A stretch of DNA of 64,000 nt from JAICKM01 sp050998805 (lineage in GTDB: Bacteria > Chloroflexota > Chloroflexia > QHBQ01 > JAICKM01): assembly GCA_050998805.1 (NCBI GenBank), contig JBPCPV010000055.1:4072-68071 (forward strand), read 5' to 3'. Under the pieces are notes generated by a model. That model saw nothing but the letters and a program-made list of their open reading frames with translations, made no database searches and was not told the DNA's origin. Position numbers and translations under genes: made by a program. Below, piece after piece: positions 52,118 to 60,800 of this stretch; the first letter of the stretch is position 1, and the number at the start of each line of letters is the position of its first letter.

Positions 52118-53068
52118 CTACACTTTCTCCGCGACGCGCTGGCCGAGCAGCCCCGAAGGCCGGAAGACCAGGATGCCGATCAGCACCAGGAAGACCACGG
52201 CTTGCGTCCACTTGGTGTCGAAGAATGTATCGCTATAGGCTTCGACCAGGCCGATTATAAACCCGCCGAGCATGGCACCGGGGATATTGCCGATGCCGCC
52301 CAAGACTGCGGCGGTGAACGCTCGTAGCCCCGCCTGGAAGCCTACCTGGAACTGCACCACCTGGATAATCATGCCGTAGAGTATCGCTCCGGCCCCGGCG
52401 AGGGCCGCGCCGATGAAGAAGGTAAGCGCGATCGTGTTGTTGACGTTGATACCCATGAGCTGGGCGGTATCCCTGTCGAGCGCGGTGGCCCGCATCGCCT
52501 TGCCGAGCTTGGTGCGCTGCACGAAGAGGGTCAGCAGCGCCATGAGCGTGACGCTCACTATCAGCAGTAGAATGGACTTGCTGCGTATAATTACAGATCC
52601 GTCGGCGATAGCGAACTTGTAGATATTGTCTTGGAAGATAGCGGGGAAACTGATCTGGCTTGGGCCGCGCCAGTCCTCGCCGATGTTTTGGAGGATGTAG
52701 GACACGCCGATGGCCGAGATTAGGGGGGCGAGCTTTGGGGCGTTACGCAGGGGGCGGTAAGCGACCCGCTCGATAACCACTCCGAGCAGGCCGGTGACGA
52801 GCATGGTCACGGGGAAAGCGACGAGGAGTACGCCTACCACCGCGAGGGGGTCGGTAAGAAACGTCTGCTGGTTGTTGATGCCGAACACGCCGACAACGCT
52901 GATCGCTGTGAAGCTGCCGAGCATGAAGATGTCGCCGTGGGCGAAGTTAATGAGTTCGATGATCCCGTAGACCATCGTGTAGCCGAGGGCGACTAGAGCG
53001 TAGATAGATCCTTTAGAGAGGCCGTTCACCAACTGTTGTAGCAACAAGGCGATGGTGATGTGTTCCAA
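52118..53068 (-). CDS. livH: Branched-chain amino-acid ABC transporter permease LivH
   Basis: 316 residues from the TTG at 53068; an in-frame ATG at 53107 lies upstream of a good AGGAG ribosome-binding site, so the shorter form is preferred. Hallmarks: LSKGSIYALVALGYTMVYGIIELINFAHGD (first two helices), GVVIERVAYRPLRN, and the EAA loop LGKAMRATALDRDTAQLMGIN. The C-terminus has AGLRAFTAAVLGGIGNIPGAMLGG and ends at the typical FRPSGLLGQ stretch. Confidence 0.92.
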   Translation of the reverse strand: MEHITIALLLQQLVNGLSKGSIYALVALGYTMVYGIIELINFAHGDIFMLGSFTAISVVGVFGINNQQTFLTDPLAVVGVLLVAFPVTMLVTGLLGVVIERVAYRPLRNAPKLAPLISAIGVSYILQNIGEDWRGPSQISFPAIFQDNIYKFAIADGSVIIRSKSILLLIVSVTLMALLTLFVQRTKLGKAMRATALDRDTAQLMGINVNNTIALTFFIGAALAGAGAILYGMIIQVVQFQVGFQAGLRAFTAAVLGGIGNIPGAMLGGFIIGLVEAYSDTFFDTKWTQAVVFLVLIGILVFRPSGLLGQRVAEKV

Positions 53069-53103
53069 AGTCCTCGCTCCTCTTGTGCTGGGGCTAAGGT
53101 GTA

Positions 53104-53139
53104 GCAAGGGGGCGGCCCCTGGGCGGAGCCGCCCCTTGC
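53104..53139 (-). promoter_or_regulatory. Long GC hairpin between livJ-type gene and livH
   Basis: On the minus strand GCAAGGGGCGGC pairs with GCCGCCCCCTTGC (one bulged C) around an 11-base loop. It lies 20 bases after the binding-protein stop and 36 before the livH start. Hairpins in this position commonly stabilise the binding-protein mRNA or attenuate downstream reading, so the periplasmic protein can be made in excess. Confidence 0.6.
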
Positions 53140-53159
53140 GGGTGACGGGTTAGCTCTGC

Positions 53160-54614
53160 TTACTTGACCGCGAACTTCTGCTGGTCAACGTATGTCCAGG
53201 TACCCGACTTAACCTGGTAGATCGAGATCCATCGGTTTGTCGTGTCGCCTTGCGCGTCGAAGCTGGTCGTGCCGATCGCGCCCTGGTAGTTGGTTGTGGC
53301 GGCGATGGCGGCGCGGATAGCTTCGCGATCCTTCTTGCCGGCTGTCTTCATGGCTGCGATGATGATGTTCGTCGCATCGAAGGCGTTGGCCGAGTATGCC
53401 TGGGGCACGCCCTGCCACTGGTCGGAGGCATTGGCTGCCTTGTAGGTGTCAATGAAGGTTTTGGCGTTCGGCAGCAGGTTCGCGTTGACGGCCGCTACCG
53501 TGCCGTAGTCGCCTTCGGTGTCAGCACCGCCGGCGGTGACGTAGCCGCTCTCAACGATGCCGTCGCCGCCCATGAGCGGGATATTCAGGCCGGCGGGCTT
53601 CATGGCCTTGCGGGCCGCAGGGATGCCGTTCGACTGAGTGCCGCCATAGTAGAGGATGTCGGGGCCGGCGGCGGCGACCTTGCTCATGATCGAGCTGAAG
53701 TCGGCGGTGGTATGCGGCACGCCGTCATGTCCGAGCACGGTGCCGCCCTTGGCCTTGAACTCTTTCTCGAACTCGTTGGCGATGCCCTTGCCGTAAACCT
53801 CGGTGTCGTCGAGGATATAGGCTTTGCGCTTACCGAGCTTATCGTAGGCGTAGTCCGCGCCGACCGGACCCTGGATGTTGTCTGTGGTGCAGACACGGAA
53901 GTAGGTGATCTTGCCGCTGGGCCGCAGGGCCGCGAGGTTCGGGTTGAACGAAGCAAGAGTCAGATCGGTCGCGGTGTTCGACGGGCTGATGTTGGCGAGG
54001 CCGGCGGTGTTAAGCTTAGGCATCATGGCGCGGGCCACGTTGCTGTTGAAGGGGCCGACCATCGCCATCACGTCGGGATCGGCGATAAAGGCGTCGGCGT
54101 TCTTCGAGCCTTGCGCGGGGTCGTGTGCCTGGCTGCCGGGGGGCACATCGTCGAGGAAGAACATCTGGAGGTTGTACTGCTTGCCGTCGAGGGTGACGCC
54201 GCCTGCGGCGTTCGCCTGGTCAATGGCGAGTTGGATGCCCTGGCGGGTGGGGATGCCGTTCGCGCCCTCAGCGCCTCCTACCGGCAGGTCCACCGCGATC
54301 TTGACGACAGAGCCGGAAGCCGCGCCCGGGGTGGTGCCCATCATAGCGGTGGGCGACATCATGGCGGTAGCTTGCATGGCGGGGGTGGCGGCCATCATGG
54401 CGGTCGCGGTCATATCCGGTGCCATAGCGGTAGGTGCCATTGCGGTGGCGGCCATCATGGCGGTCGGAGTAAGGTCAGTCGTGCCGGCTGCGGGGCCGGT
54501 GGTCGTGGCTGTCGCGGCTGCGGGGGTGTCGGTCGGGTTGCCGCAAGCCGTCAGCAGCATACTCATGCCGATACCGGCCGAGAGCAGGGTCATGCTAATT
54601 TGAGTTTTTTTCAT
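53160..54614 (-). CDS. livJ: Branched-chain amino-acid ABC transporter substrate-binding lipoprotein
   Basis: 484 residues. Lipobox LLTAC with lipid-modified Cys24, then a low-complexity linker of about 80 residues dominated by TAMMAATAMAPTAMA-like units, which is unusually Met-rich. From about residue 103 (SVVKIAVDLPVGGAEGANG) it is a LIV-binding (type I periplasmic binding) domain: GIQLAIDQANAAGGV, AMVGPFNSNVARAMMPKLN, NISPSNTATDL, KRKAYILDDTEVYGKG, and a C-terminal half ending at WTYVDQQKF. First gene of the operon behind a consensus promoter. Ligand may be a branched-chain amino acid or another amide; HAAT specificities are broad. Confidence 0.9.
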   Translation of the reverse strand: MKKTQISMTLLSAGIGMSMLLTACGNPTDTPAAATATTTGPAAGTTDLTPTAMMAATAMAPTAMAPDMTATAMMAATPAMQATAMMSPTAMMGTTPGAASGSVVKIAVDLPVGGAEGANGIPTRQGIQLAIDQANAAGGVTLDGKQYNLQMFFLDDVPPGSQAHDPAQGSKNADAFIADPDVMAMVGPFNSNVARAMMPKLNTAGLANISPSNTATDLTLASFNPNLAALRPSGKITYFRVCTTDNIQGPVGADYAYDKLGKRKAYILDDTEVYGKGIANEFEKEFKAKGGTVLGHDGVPHTTADFSSIMSKVAAAGPDILYYGGTQSNGIPAARKAMKPAGLNIPLMGGDGIVESGYVTAGGADTEGDYGTVAAVNANLLPNAKTFIDTYKAANASDQWQGVPQAYSANAFDATNIIIAAMKTAGKKDREAIRAAIAATTNYQGAIGTTSFDAQGDTTNRWISIYQVKSGTWTYVDQQKFAVK

Positions 54615-54823
54615 GTAGAAAAGTCTCCTCCTAAGAAACTGGTAAATCGGTCGAAACGTGGTGGTCTCCGTTTCTGTGGGCTGCCCTCGCCCGCTGCACC
54701 CTGGGGTGCGTAACTGGAGACCGTACTTCTAGTCCGTTGGAAAGGCGATAGACCTCCTTTCTTCGGCTTGCCATCCCTGGGCTGCGGCGAACCGCAGGCG
54801 CGTGGACTCCAGCCTAAGGTATT
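54615..54823 (-). promoter_or_regulatory. Structured 5' leader of the liv operon (candidate cis-acting RNA)
   Basis: About 210 bases lie between the predicted start site and the ATG at 54614. On the RNA strand there are: a CUGCGG-UUCG-CCGCAG tetraloop hairpin; a GAAAGG/CCUUUC hairpin; AGUCC paired with GGACU enclosing both; and GGUCUCC paired with GGAGACC enclosing GCACCC/GGGUGC and a GGGC/GCCC helix. AGGAGGAGA then precedes the start codon. I match it to no known riboswitch (no T-box, SAM, or ykkC signature), and no factor-independent terminator is seen in it. Confidence 0.5.
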
Positions 54824-54829
54824 GGTCGC

Positions 54830-54858
54830 ATTATAGAGGGGATGTCCCGGCTTGTCAA
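54830..54858 (-). promoter_or_regulatory. Perfect consensus sigma-70-type promoter of the liv operon
   Basis: Minus strand TTGACA (54858-54853), 17 bases, TATAAT (54835-54830). Both hexamers match consensus exactly. The -35 overlaps the stop codon of the upstream DUF2298 gene (54857-54855), so the two transcription units are packed without a gap. Confidence 0.85.
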
Positions 54859-57800
54859 GGGCTTGGCCCGATGCCCTGATCCGCGGGCGCGGCGGCTTCG
54901 GGCATCTTGTAGATGACGGTGCCTCCCTGGCTGAAGACGGGCTGCATGAAGCGTGCGAACTTGGCGAGGGCTTCGGGGGAGTACTTCCACGGCCCGGTGT
55001 CGTTGCCCGCGCGGCCCTGCTCGCCTTTCTCTATGCTGCCGACGAAGACGTAGTGGATCTTGTACTTCTCCAGGATGCTTTTGGCGAGGTTGATGTCTGT
55101 GGTCGCGTAGAGGTCGTCCTGGTCCTTCCCGCGTGGGCCGAGTAAGGCCATGATCGTCGGCTGGCCGCCGCGCCACTGCTGCTCGTGCCCCGGCCAGCCT
55201 AAGATCGTCGGCTGGCCGGTGTAGGCGGAGACGCGCCCGTGGTTGCCCTGCACGTTGTACTCGACATCGTTCACGGCCTCGGCCACGCCGTCGCCACCTT
55301 TGACGTTAGCGCGTATCCAGTGGATCGCCGCGAGGTCGCCGGGGGCGCTGTCGCCGAGGGGGGCGATGCCGTCGAGGCCCTTCAGCTTGTGGGCGGTGGG
55401 GTTGCCGACTTGGACGCCGGGCAGCACAAGGCCGTTGTCGCGGGCGGCGAGACCGAGCACCGGGTAGACCATCGCCAGGCAGAAGAGCGCGACGAAGCCG
55501 ATGCCCCAGGCCCCGGCCAGTGCTATCGCGGGCGCGCCCGACGACTCCCTGCCGGGCACGGCGCGCTTGCCGAACGCCCAGGAGATGAGCCACCACGCCG
55601 CGAAGCCCGCGACGGCACCCCAGAGTATCCAGACCTGGTAGTAGAACTTGAACAGGGTGTTGAGCCGGCTGCCGAATACATCTTGCAGGAAAAATATCTC
55701 GGTGCCGAAGGTGATCATCGCGCCGACGCCGATCAGCACGAGCGCGAAAATCTCCTCGGTGGACCAGCGCCCCGGCTGTAATCGCTCGCGTATCAGGTAG
55801 ACGGCGACCGCAGCGAGCGGAAGCAGCAGCGCCATGAGCGGGAATGAGAAGATGAGTGCGCCGACCAGTGAGGCCGCGATTACGCCGATCAGCACGATCA
55901 GCGGCGTCGGGTTCTGCCGCCCCTCGGCGTGATCCGCCATGATGCTGCGGACGACCATGATGACGGTGAGGGCGATCACGGCGTAGAGGAAGAAGCCGAA
56001 GACGGTGACGAAGCCCTGCCATGTTTTCGGCCAGATGTTGACGCCTATGAGGTTGGAGATCTTCGACGCGAGGAAGCCGATGATCGGGATCTTCGCCACG
56101 GCTTCGGGCAGTTCGATCTGCCGCCCGCCGACCAGGGACGTGAAAGTGAGCTGGAACGGCAGGAAGAGTATCAGCCCCAGCGCGACCAGCGCAGCCGCCT
56201 GGGTGAGCCAGCTGCCGATCCGTGTGTCGCGCAAGCGAACCAGGAGATTGCGGATTGCGGATTGTGGATTGCGGATTGATTCGTCTTCGCTATCCTCGGC
56301 TTCCGAGATAGGGGCGGAGGACGTGGCCCATCGGAGGGCGGGGGTGCCGAGGATGGGGAGGGCTAGGCAGACCAGGACGATGCCGAGGTAGGTCGGGTAA
56401 TCCCATGTGTTGGCGACGAACAGCGAGCCGGTGGCGAGGGCGTAAACGAAGAGCCGCAGGTTGCCCTCGAGGCCGCCGGAGAGGAGGCCGCGTCGGCGAG
56501 CGAGCGCGCCCGCAGCGTCGGCAGGTCGGAGCGCGCCGGCTTTGAGCAGCCCGAGCGCGAGGCCGAGCGTGAGCATCACGAGCGGCAGCGCGAGCATGTG
56601 GGGGTGCATGTCGTTCAGCAGGAAGCTGAAAAACGGGAACTCGTTGATCGTCTCGCCATTGTTCGGCGCGCCCACGTCAACGACGACCCGCGAGGGCGTC
56701 CACCAGTTGAAGGCGTCGCCCCACTTGATGCCGGGCTGGTTGTTGGCGAAAAGCTGCCCCGCCCCCGCCATGTTGCCGGTGACCGCTATCAGCAGCGCCG
56801 CCAGCACTCCGGCGAGGAGCGCGCCCCACGGCACCTGCGGCTGCCCCTCTGCGAGTGCGGATTGCGGATTGCGGATTGCGGAGTCGGGAGGGCCTGCGGC
56901 TGACGGCTGACGGCGCTCCGGCCCAAACTCGTCGCCGTGCCCGTTACCGCTGCCGTTCCGCCCGCCTGCCTTCGCAGTGGCCGGTGCCTCGACCTCAGCG
57001 ACAGCCGTCCCACCGCTGCTCGCAATCACCCGGCGGGTGGGGAGGGCGGATCGCGGAGGGCCTGCGGCTGACGGCTGACGGCTGACGGCTGACGGCTGAT
57101 GGCTGACGGCTGACGGCTGACGGCTGACCGCGACGGCACGCGTCGGCACGCTGCCCCGGCGGGCGCGCATCAGCCCCGCCACCATGTTGTAGACCAGGCC
57201 GAACGCGCCGAGCGCGGTCAGGCTGAATAGCGTGACGTTCGAGAGGTTGAAGCCGACCGTCGAGTCCACGCCGGAGAGGTGACAGAGAGTGCCCATCAGG
57301 GTGTAGCCGAAGTAGTAGTAGTTGATCGTGTATCCGGCCAGCCAGGGGTCGAGCGGCGGCATCACCTGGTTCTGGGTGAAGCTGTTGAGGAAGCCGAAGT
57401 CCATGTACTTTTCGGTGCCGAAGATGTAGGGGGAGTAGGAGCGGACGACTGCCCAGAACGCGAAGGCCAGCCCGAACACGGCCTCGGCGAAGATCCAGTA
57501 GCGGGCCTGGCCGCGCAGGAAGGCGAGCATCTCGTAGCCGAGCGCGCGCCCCTTACGCAGCACCAGCCAGGCCGAGCCGCCGATCAGCACGAGCAGCATG
57601 AAGATGTTCGACGCGCGGCTGAACGGCGCGAGCTGGAACATACCGATCATCCAGGCCGCGTAGCCGACGAGCAGCAGGCCGAGCATCTTGCTGAACGCCC
57701 AGCCCCGGTCGGGCAGGCGGCGCATGGCGACCCAGGCCAGGGGCCACGCGGCGAGGCCGAGTATTTCCAGGGTTAGCCACCAGGCGATTGCGTCTCCCAC
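54855..57800 (-). CDS. DUF2298 (Chlor_Arch_YYY-type) membrane protein with repeat-derived linkers
   Basis: 981 residues from a GTG at 57800 preceded by GGAGA. The DUF2298 core has PLAWVAMRRLPDRGWAFSK, YMDFGFLNSFTQNQVMPPLDPW and INYYYFGYTLMGTLCHLSG, the last the family hallmark; more than fifteen hydrophobic segments follow. After the membrane core comes a hydrophilic domain ending AAPADQGIGPSP. Three heptamer arrays are inside the gene: at 57068-57130 they encode PSAVSRQ repeats, at about 56857-56900 IRNPQSA-like sequence, and at 56250-56278 another IRNPQSA stretch. All keep the reading frame and sit between membrane segments. Function of the family is unproven; glycan-related roles are suspected. 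Confidence 0.8.
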   Translation of the reverse strand: MGDAIAWWLTLEILGLAAWPLAWVAMRRLPDRGWAFSKMLGLLLVGYAAWMIGMFQLAPFSRASNIFMLLVLIGGSAWLVLRKGRALGYEMLAFLRGQARYWIFAEAVFGLAFAFWAVVRSYSPYIFGTEKYMDFGFLNSFTQNQVMPPLDPWLAGYTINYYYFGYTLMGTLCHLSGVDSTVGFNLSNVTLFSLTALGAFGLVYNMVAGLMRARRGSVPTRAVAVSRQPSAVSHQPSAVSRQPSAAGPPRSALPTRRVIASSGGTAVAEVEAPATAKAGGRNGSGNGHGDEFGPERRQPSAAGPPDSAIRNPQSALAEGQPQVPWGALLAGVLAALLIAVTGNMAGAGQLFANNQPGIKWGDAFNWWTPSRVVVDVGAPNNGETINEFPFFSFLLNDMHPHMLALPLVMLTLGLALGLLKAGALRPADAAGALARRRGLLSGGLEGNLRLFVYALATGSLFVANTWDYPTYLGIVLVCLALPILGTPALRWATSSAPISEAEDSEDESIRNPQSAIRNLLVRLRDTRIGSWLTQAAALVALGLILFLPFQLTFTSLVGGRQIELPEAVAKIPIIGFLASKISNLIGVNIWPKTWQGFVTVFGFFLYAVIALTVIMVVRSIMADHAEGRQNPTPLIVLIGVIAASLVGALIFSFPLMALLLPLAAVAVYLIRERLQPGRWSTEEIFALVLIGVGAMITFGTEIFFLQDVFGSRLNTLFKFYYQVWILWGAVAGFAAWWLISWAFGKRAVPGRESSGAPAIALAGAWGIGFVALFCLAMVYPVLGLAARDNGLVLPGVQVGNPTAHKLKGLDGIAPLGDSAPGDLAAIHWIRANVKGGDGVAEAVNDVEYNVQGNHGRVSAYTGQPTILGWPGHEQQWRGGQPTIMALLGPRGKDQDDLYATTDINLAKSILEKYKIHYVFVGSIEKGEQGRAGNDTGPWKYSPEALAKFARFMQPVFSQGGTVIYKMPEAAAPADQGIGPSP
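56250..56278. repeat. ATTGCGG heptamers inside the DUF2298 gene
   Basis: Four ATTGCGG-type units (ATTGTGG in one), a multiple that preserves the reading frame. Translated on the minus strand as SIRNPQSAIRN. Confidence 0.75.
56857..56913. repeat. ATTGCGG and CTGACGG heptamers inside the DUF2298 gene
   Basis: Three ATTGCGG units (56860-56881), then two CTGACGG units near 56900-56913, separated by GGCCTGCGG. Translated as RRQPSAAGPP and SAIRNPQSA. Confidence 0.7.
57068..57130. repeat. Nine CTGACGG heptamers inside the DUF2298 gene
   Basis: Nine perfect or one-mismatch 7-bp units (63 bases, 21 codons), encoding a repeating SRQPSAV heptapeptide on the minus strand. Because 7 x 3 = 21 the array expands without a frameshift only in multiples of three units. 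The same unit is found between genes at 11589 and 18961. Confidence 0.85.
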
Positions 57801-57812
57801 AGTTTCTCCTCT

Positions 57813-60800
57813 CTAGTGCAGGCTGTCGAGTTGCTTCTGCGCGTCTGCGGCCCAGCCCTTGCCCGACTCGTCCTGCGGCGCGTTCTTGATGCAGTTCTGG
57901 AACGCATCGCGGGCGTGGTCGAGATCCTGCGTGGTCTCGTAGACCTCGCCGAGGTGGAACCAGGCTTCGGCGAAATGCGGGCTGGCCGCGACCGCGTTCT
58001 TGAAGGCGGTGATCGCGTCTTCGTAGCGCCCACGGTCCTTATAGGCGATGCCGACTTTGTTGTATGCTGCCGGCTTGTCGGCGTCCCCAGCCTGCTGCAC
58101 GGCCTGCTCCCAGGCGGCCAGCGCCTTGTCGGGGTCGGCGTTCTCCATGTAGATGTCGCCGAGTTGGTGGTATGCGGGCACGTCTTTAGGCGCGAGTTGG
58201 GTAACGGTTATGAACTCCTTGATCGCCAGGTCGAGGGCCTGGTGCTGGTGGTAGTACTCTCCGAGCGCCCGGTGTGCGTCAACGTTGTTCGGGTCGGCCT
58301 TCACGGTCGCCAGCAGGGTGCGTAGCTGCTGATCTTCCACGAGCGGCGGCGGAGTGGGCTTCGGGTGCGGGGCCGACGGCGTTCCCGGGCTGCCGGGCGC
58401 GCTGCCGATGTTCTGCGCGACCTCTGTCGGGCGCACATGGTAGATAGTCACGACGTCGTTCTGGTACGCAATATCGAGGTACTTGTTCTCCATCTGCTTG
58501 AACTTGGCGAGGCCGGCGGGAGTCTTCTGGTAGTAGACCTGCTCGAGCTGGCCGAGATAGATGTATGCGATGTCGTACTTGTTGATCAGCAGCAGGGTCG
58601 TCGAAATGTCCTCTGTGCGGTAGAAGTTGGTCATGTCGCCTCGGCGCTCACCCACCTGCCAATCGTAACGCTGCTCCTCTTGGTGCAGCCCGCCGACGAC
58701 TATCGGCAGGCCGGTGTAGGTGCCGACCATCATGCCGCTCTCACGGTAATAGCCGAGGGGTGCCTCAGCGATCACTGGGGTGCCCTTGATGTGGGTGTTC
58801 ATCCAGTCGAGCGCCTCGCGCTCGAAGCGGAAGGGCAGCGTGCCGGTGATGTTTCCGTTGTCTAGCGACAGGTTGAGGATAGCCTTGTCCATCCAGTCCA
58901 TGCCGTTGAGGGTGCCGACCGGCGGGCGCGACTCTTCGGTCGGGAAACGGTCGGCGACGCGGGACTGCGTGCCGGAGACGGTGAAGATCAGGCTGCCCAC
59001 TACCAGCAAGGCGAACGGCACCAGCCAGAGCGCGCGCCACGGCGAGAACCAGCTTCGGCGGGCCGGACGGCGACGGCTCCCGCGCGGGCCGAGCAGCGCG
59101 TATAGAGCCACGGCGGCACCGCAGGCCACCAGTACCCACGCCTGCTCGTAGAACTTGAAGACCGTGTTCATGCGGTAGTAATCGCCGTCGCCCATATGGT
59201 CGGCCAGGTAGATATATTCGACGCCGAGCATGATCACGAAGCCCGCGACCAGCATGATCCCGCCGAAGACTGTCCCCGGCGACTTCACTCCGCAGAGCAG
59301 CGTGGTGATCAGCCCGCCGATCAGCAGGGCGAGCAGCCCGTCGAGCAGGTTGTGGGGCGGGCTGTTGGCGGCGAGGGGTTGTAGGTACAGCACGAAGGCG
59401 ACAAGCAGAGCCAGCGCCATCATCGGCAGGCCGAAGCCCGTGGGCAGCAGCCCCCGGCGTGATCGCTCGGCGGGTACGGGCAGCAAGACCGAGGCTGGCG
59501 GCACTGTCTCTGTGGGGGCGGTGGCTTCATCCGGTTCTTGGGCTGCCGGTCTGTCTGCGGCGTCCGACACCGGTTCCGGCTCTTCCGACAACCAGTGGAA
59601 GCCGTTCCCATCCTCGGCTTCGGCGATGGATGTCTCCTCGTAGCCGTTGGGTTCGGCGACTCCGGAATAGCCATCGGCTTCTGCGCTGTGTGCGCCGAGA
59701 TTGGACGCTTCCGGGTCGTCGAGCGTGGTCATCCAGGCGCGCCGCCTGCTTGCCAGCTCGGCCTCCAGGCTGAAGCCGAGATCACCTACATCGGCGAGGC
59801 CATAATCGTCCTCGTCGTCGGGCGCGCCTGCGGCGACCGGCTGGGGCAGCGGGGCCGTGATAGCTGTATGATGGACGTTAGCGCCGTTGCTGCCATTGGC
59901 CTCGGCCTGGGCAACTCCGACCGGAACGGCAGCGCCCGCCGGTACAGGCAGGGTGCTGTAGAAGCGGCCCATCTCCCCAGCGCCGTTTGCGGCGACGGGG
60001 ACGGCTGTGCCGGAGGCCGGAGCAGGCGCGGGCAGCGGCGCGGCGGCTGCGGGGACCGGCGACAACTTCGGCCCGCTGGGGAGGAGCCACCGCCGCCAGT
60101 CGCCTGCGGCCTCCGCCCACGGGTAGTGCCAGAGCCGCAGCCCCAGATAGCTGAAGCCGACGAACAGGAACAGCCCCCACATCACCAGGAACGGCAAGAA
60201 AGGCGTGTGCCCCATATCGGGGGTGATTATCTTGATCTGGTTGTAGAACGGCTTGAAGTTCAGCAGGAAGGGCGAGTAGAAGACGATTGCCGTGCCCGCC
60301 GCCAGCGCCATGCCGACCACCGCCGCGCCGACGATGCCGAGGCGAACGGCGTAGATGCGTGCGGTGCGGTCGCGCAGAGCAGTCAGCACCAGCAGCACGA
60401 GCGCCCCGCCGATCACCATCACGTAGACCGGGAAATCCCACGAGTTGACCGCAAAGAGTGTGCCGAGCACCAGCGAGAGCGTGCCGAAGCGCAGCAGGCC
60501 GTCCGCCGGCGACGACCCCCAGAGCCGGTGCCCTGCCTGGAGCGCCGTCGTATATAGGTCGCGCTTGGGCCGCGCGAACGCGCCGGGCGAGGGCACGGTC
60601 GGCACGCTCGCCGTCGTGAAGTAGGCCGGCAGCGACCGGAAGACCGGCCAACGCCAAGCGCCGAGCGCGAGGTTGAAGATCAGTCCCAGCGCCAGCAGGC
60701 TCACGCTGATGTCGATCAGGTGGGGGTGGAGGTCCGCGAACAGGAAACTCCAGTATGGGAACTCGTTGATCGTGAGGCCGCCGTCTATCACCCGGCTCGC

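Noticed and set aside
54615..54823. T-box or SAM riboswitch in the liv leader
   Set aside because: No T-box antiterminator sequence (UGGNACCGCG) and no SAM-type core could be found; it is kept only as an unclassified structured leader.
57068..57130. Possible CRISPR array, because of nine regular repeats
   Set aside because: Units are only 7 bp and directly adjoining, without spacers; the array lies in a reading frame.
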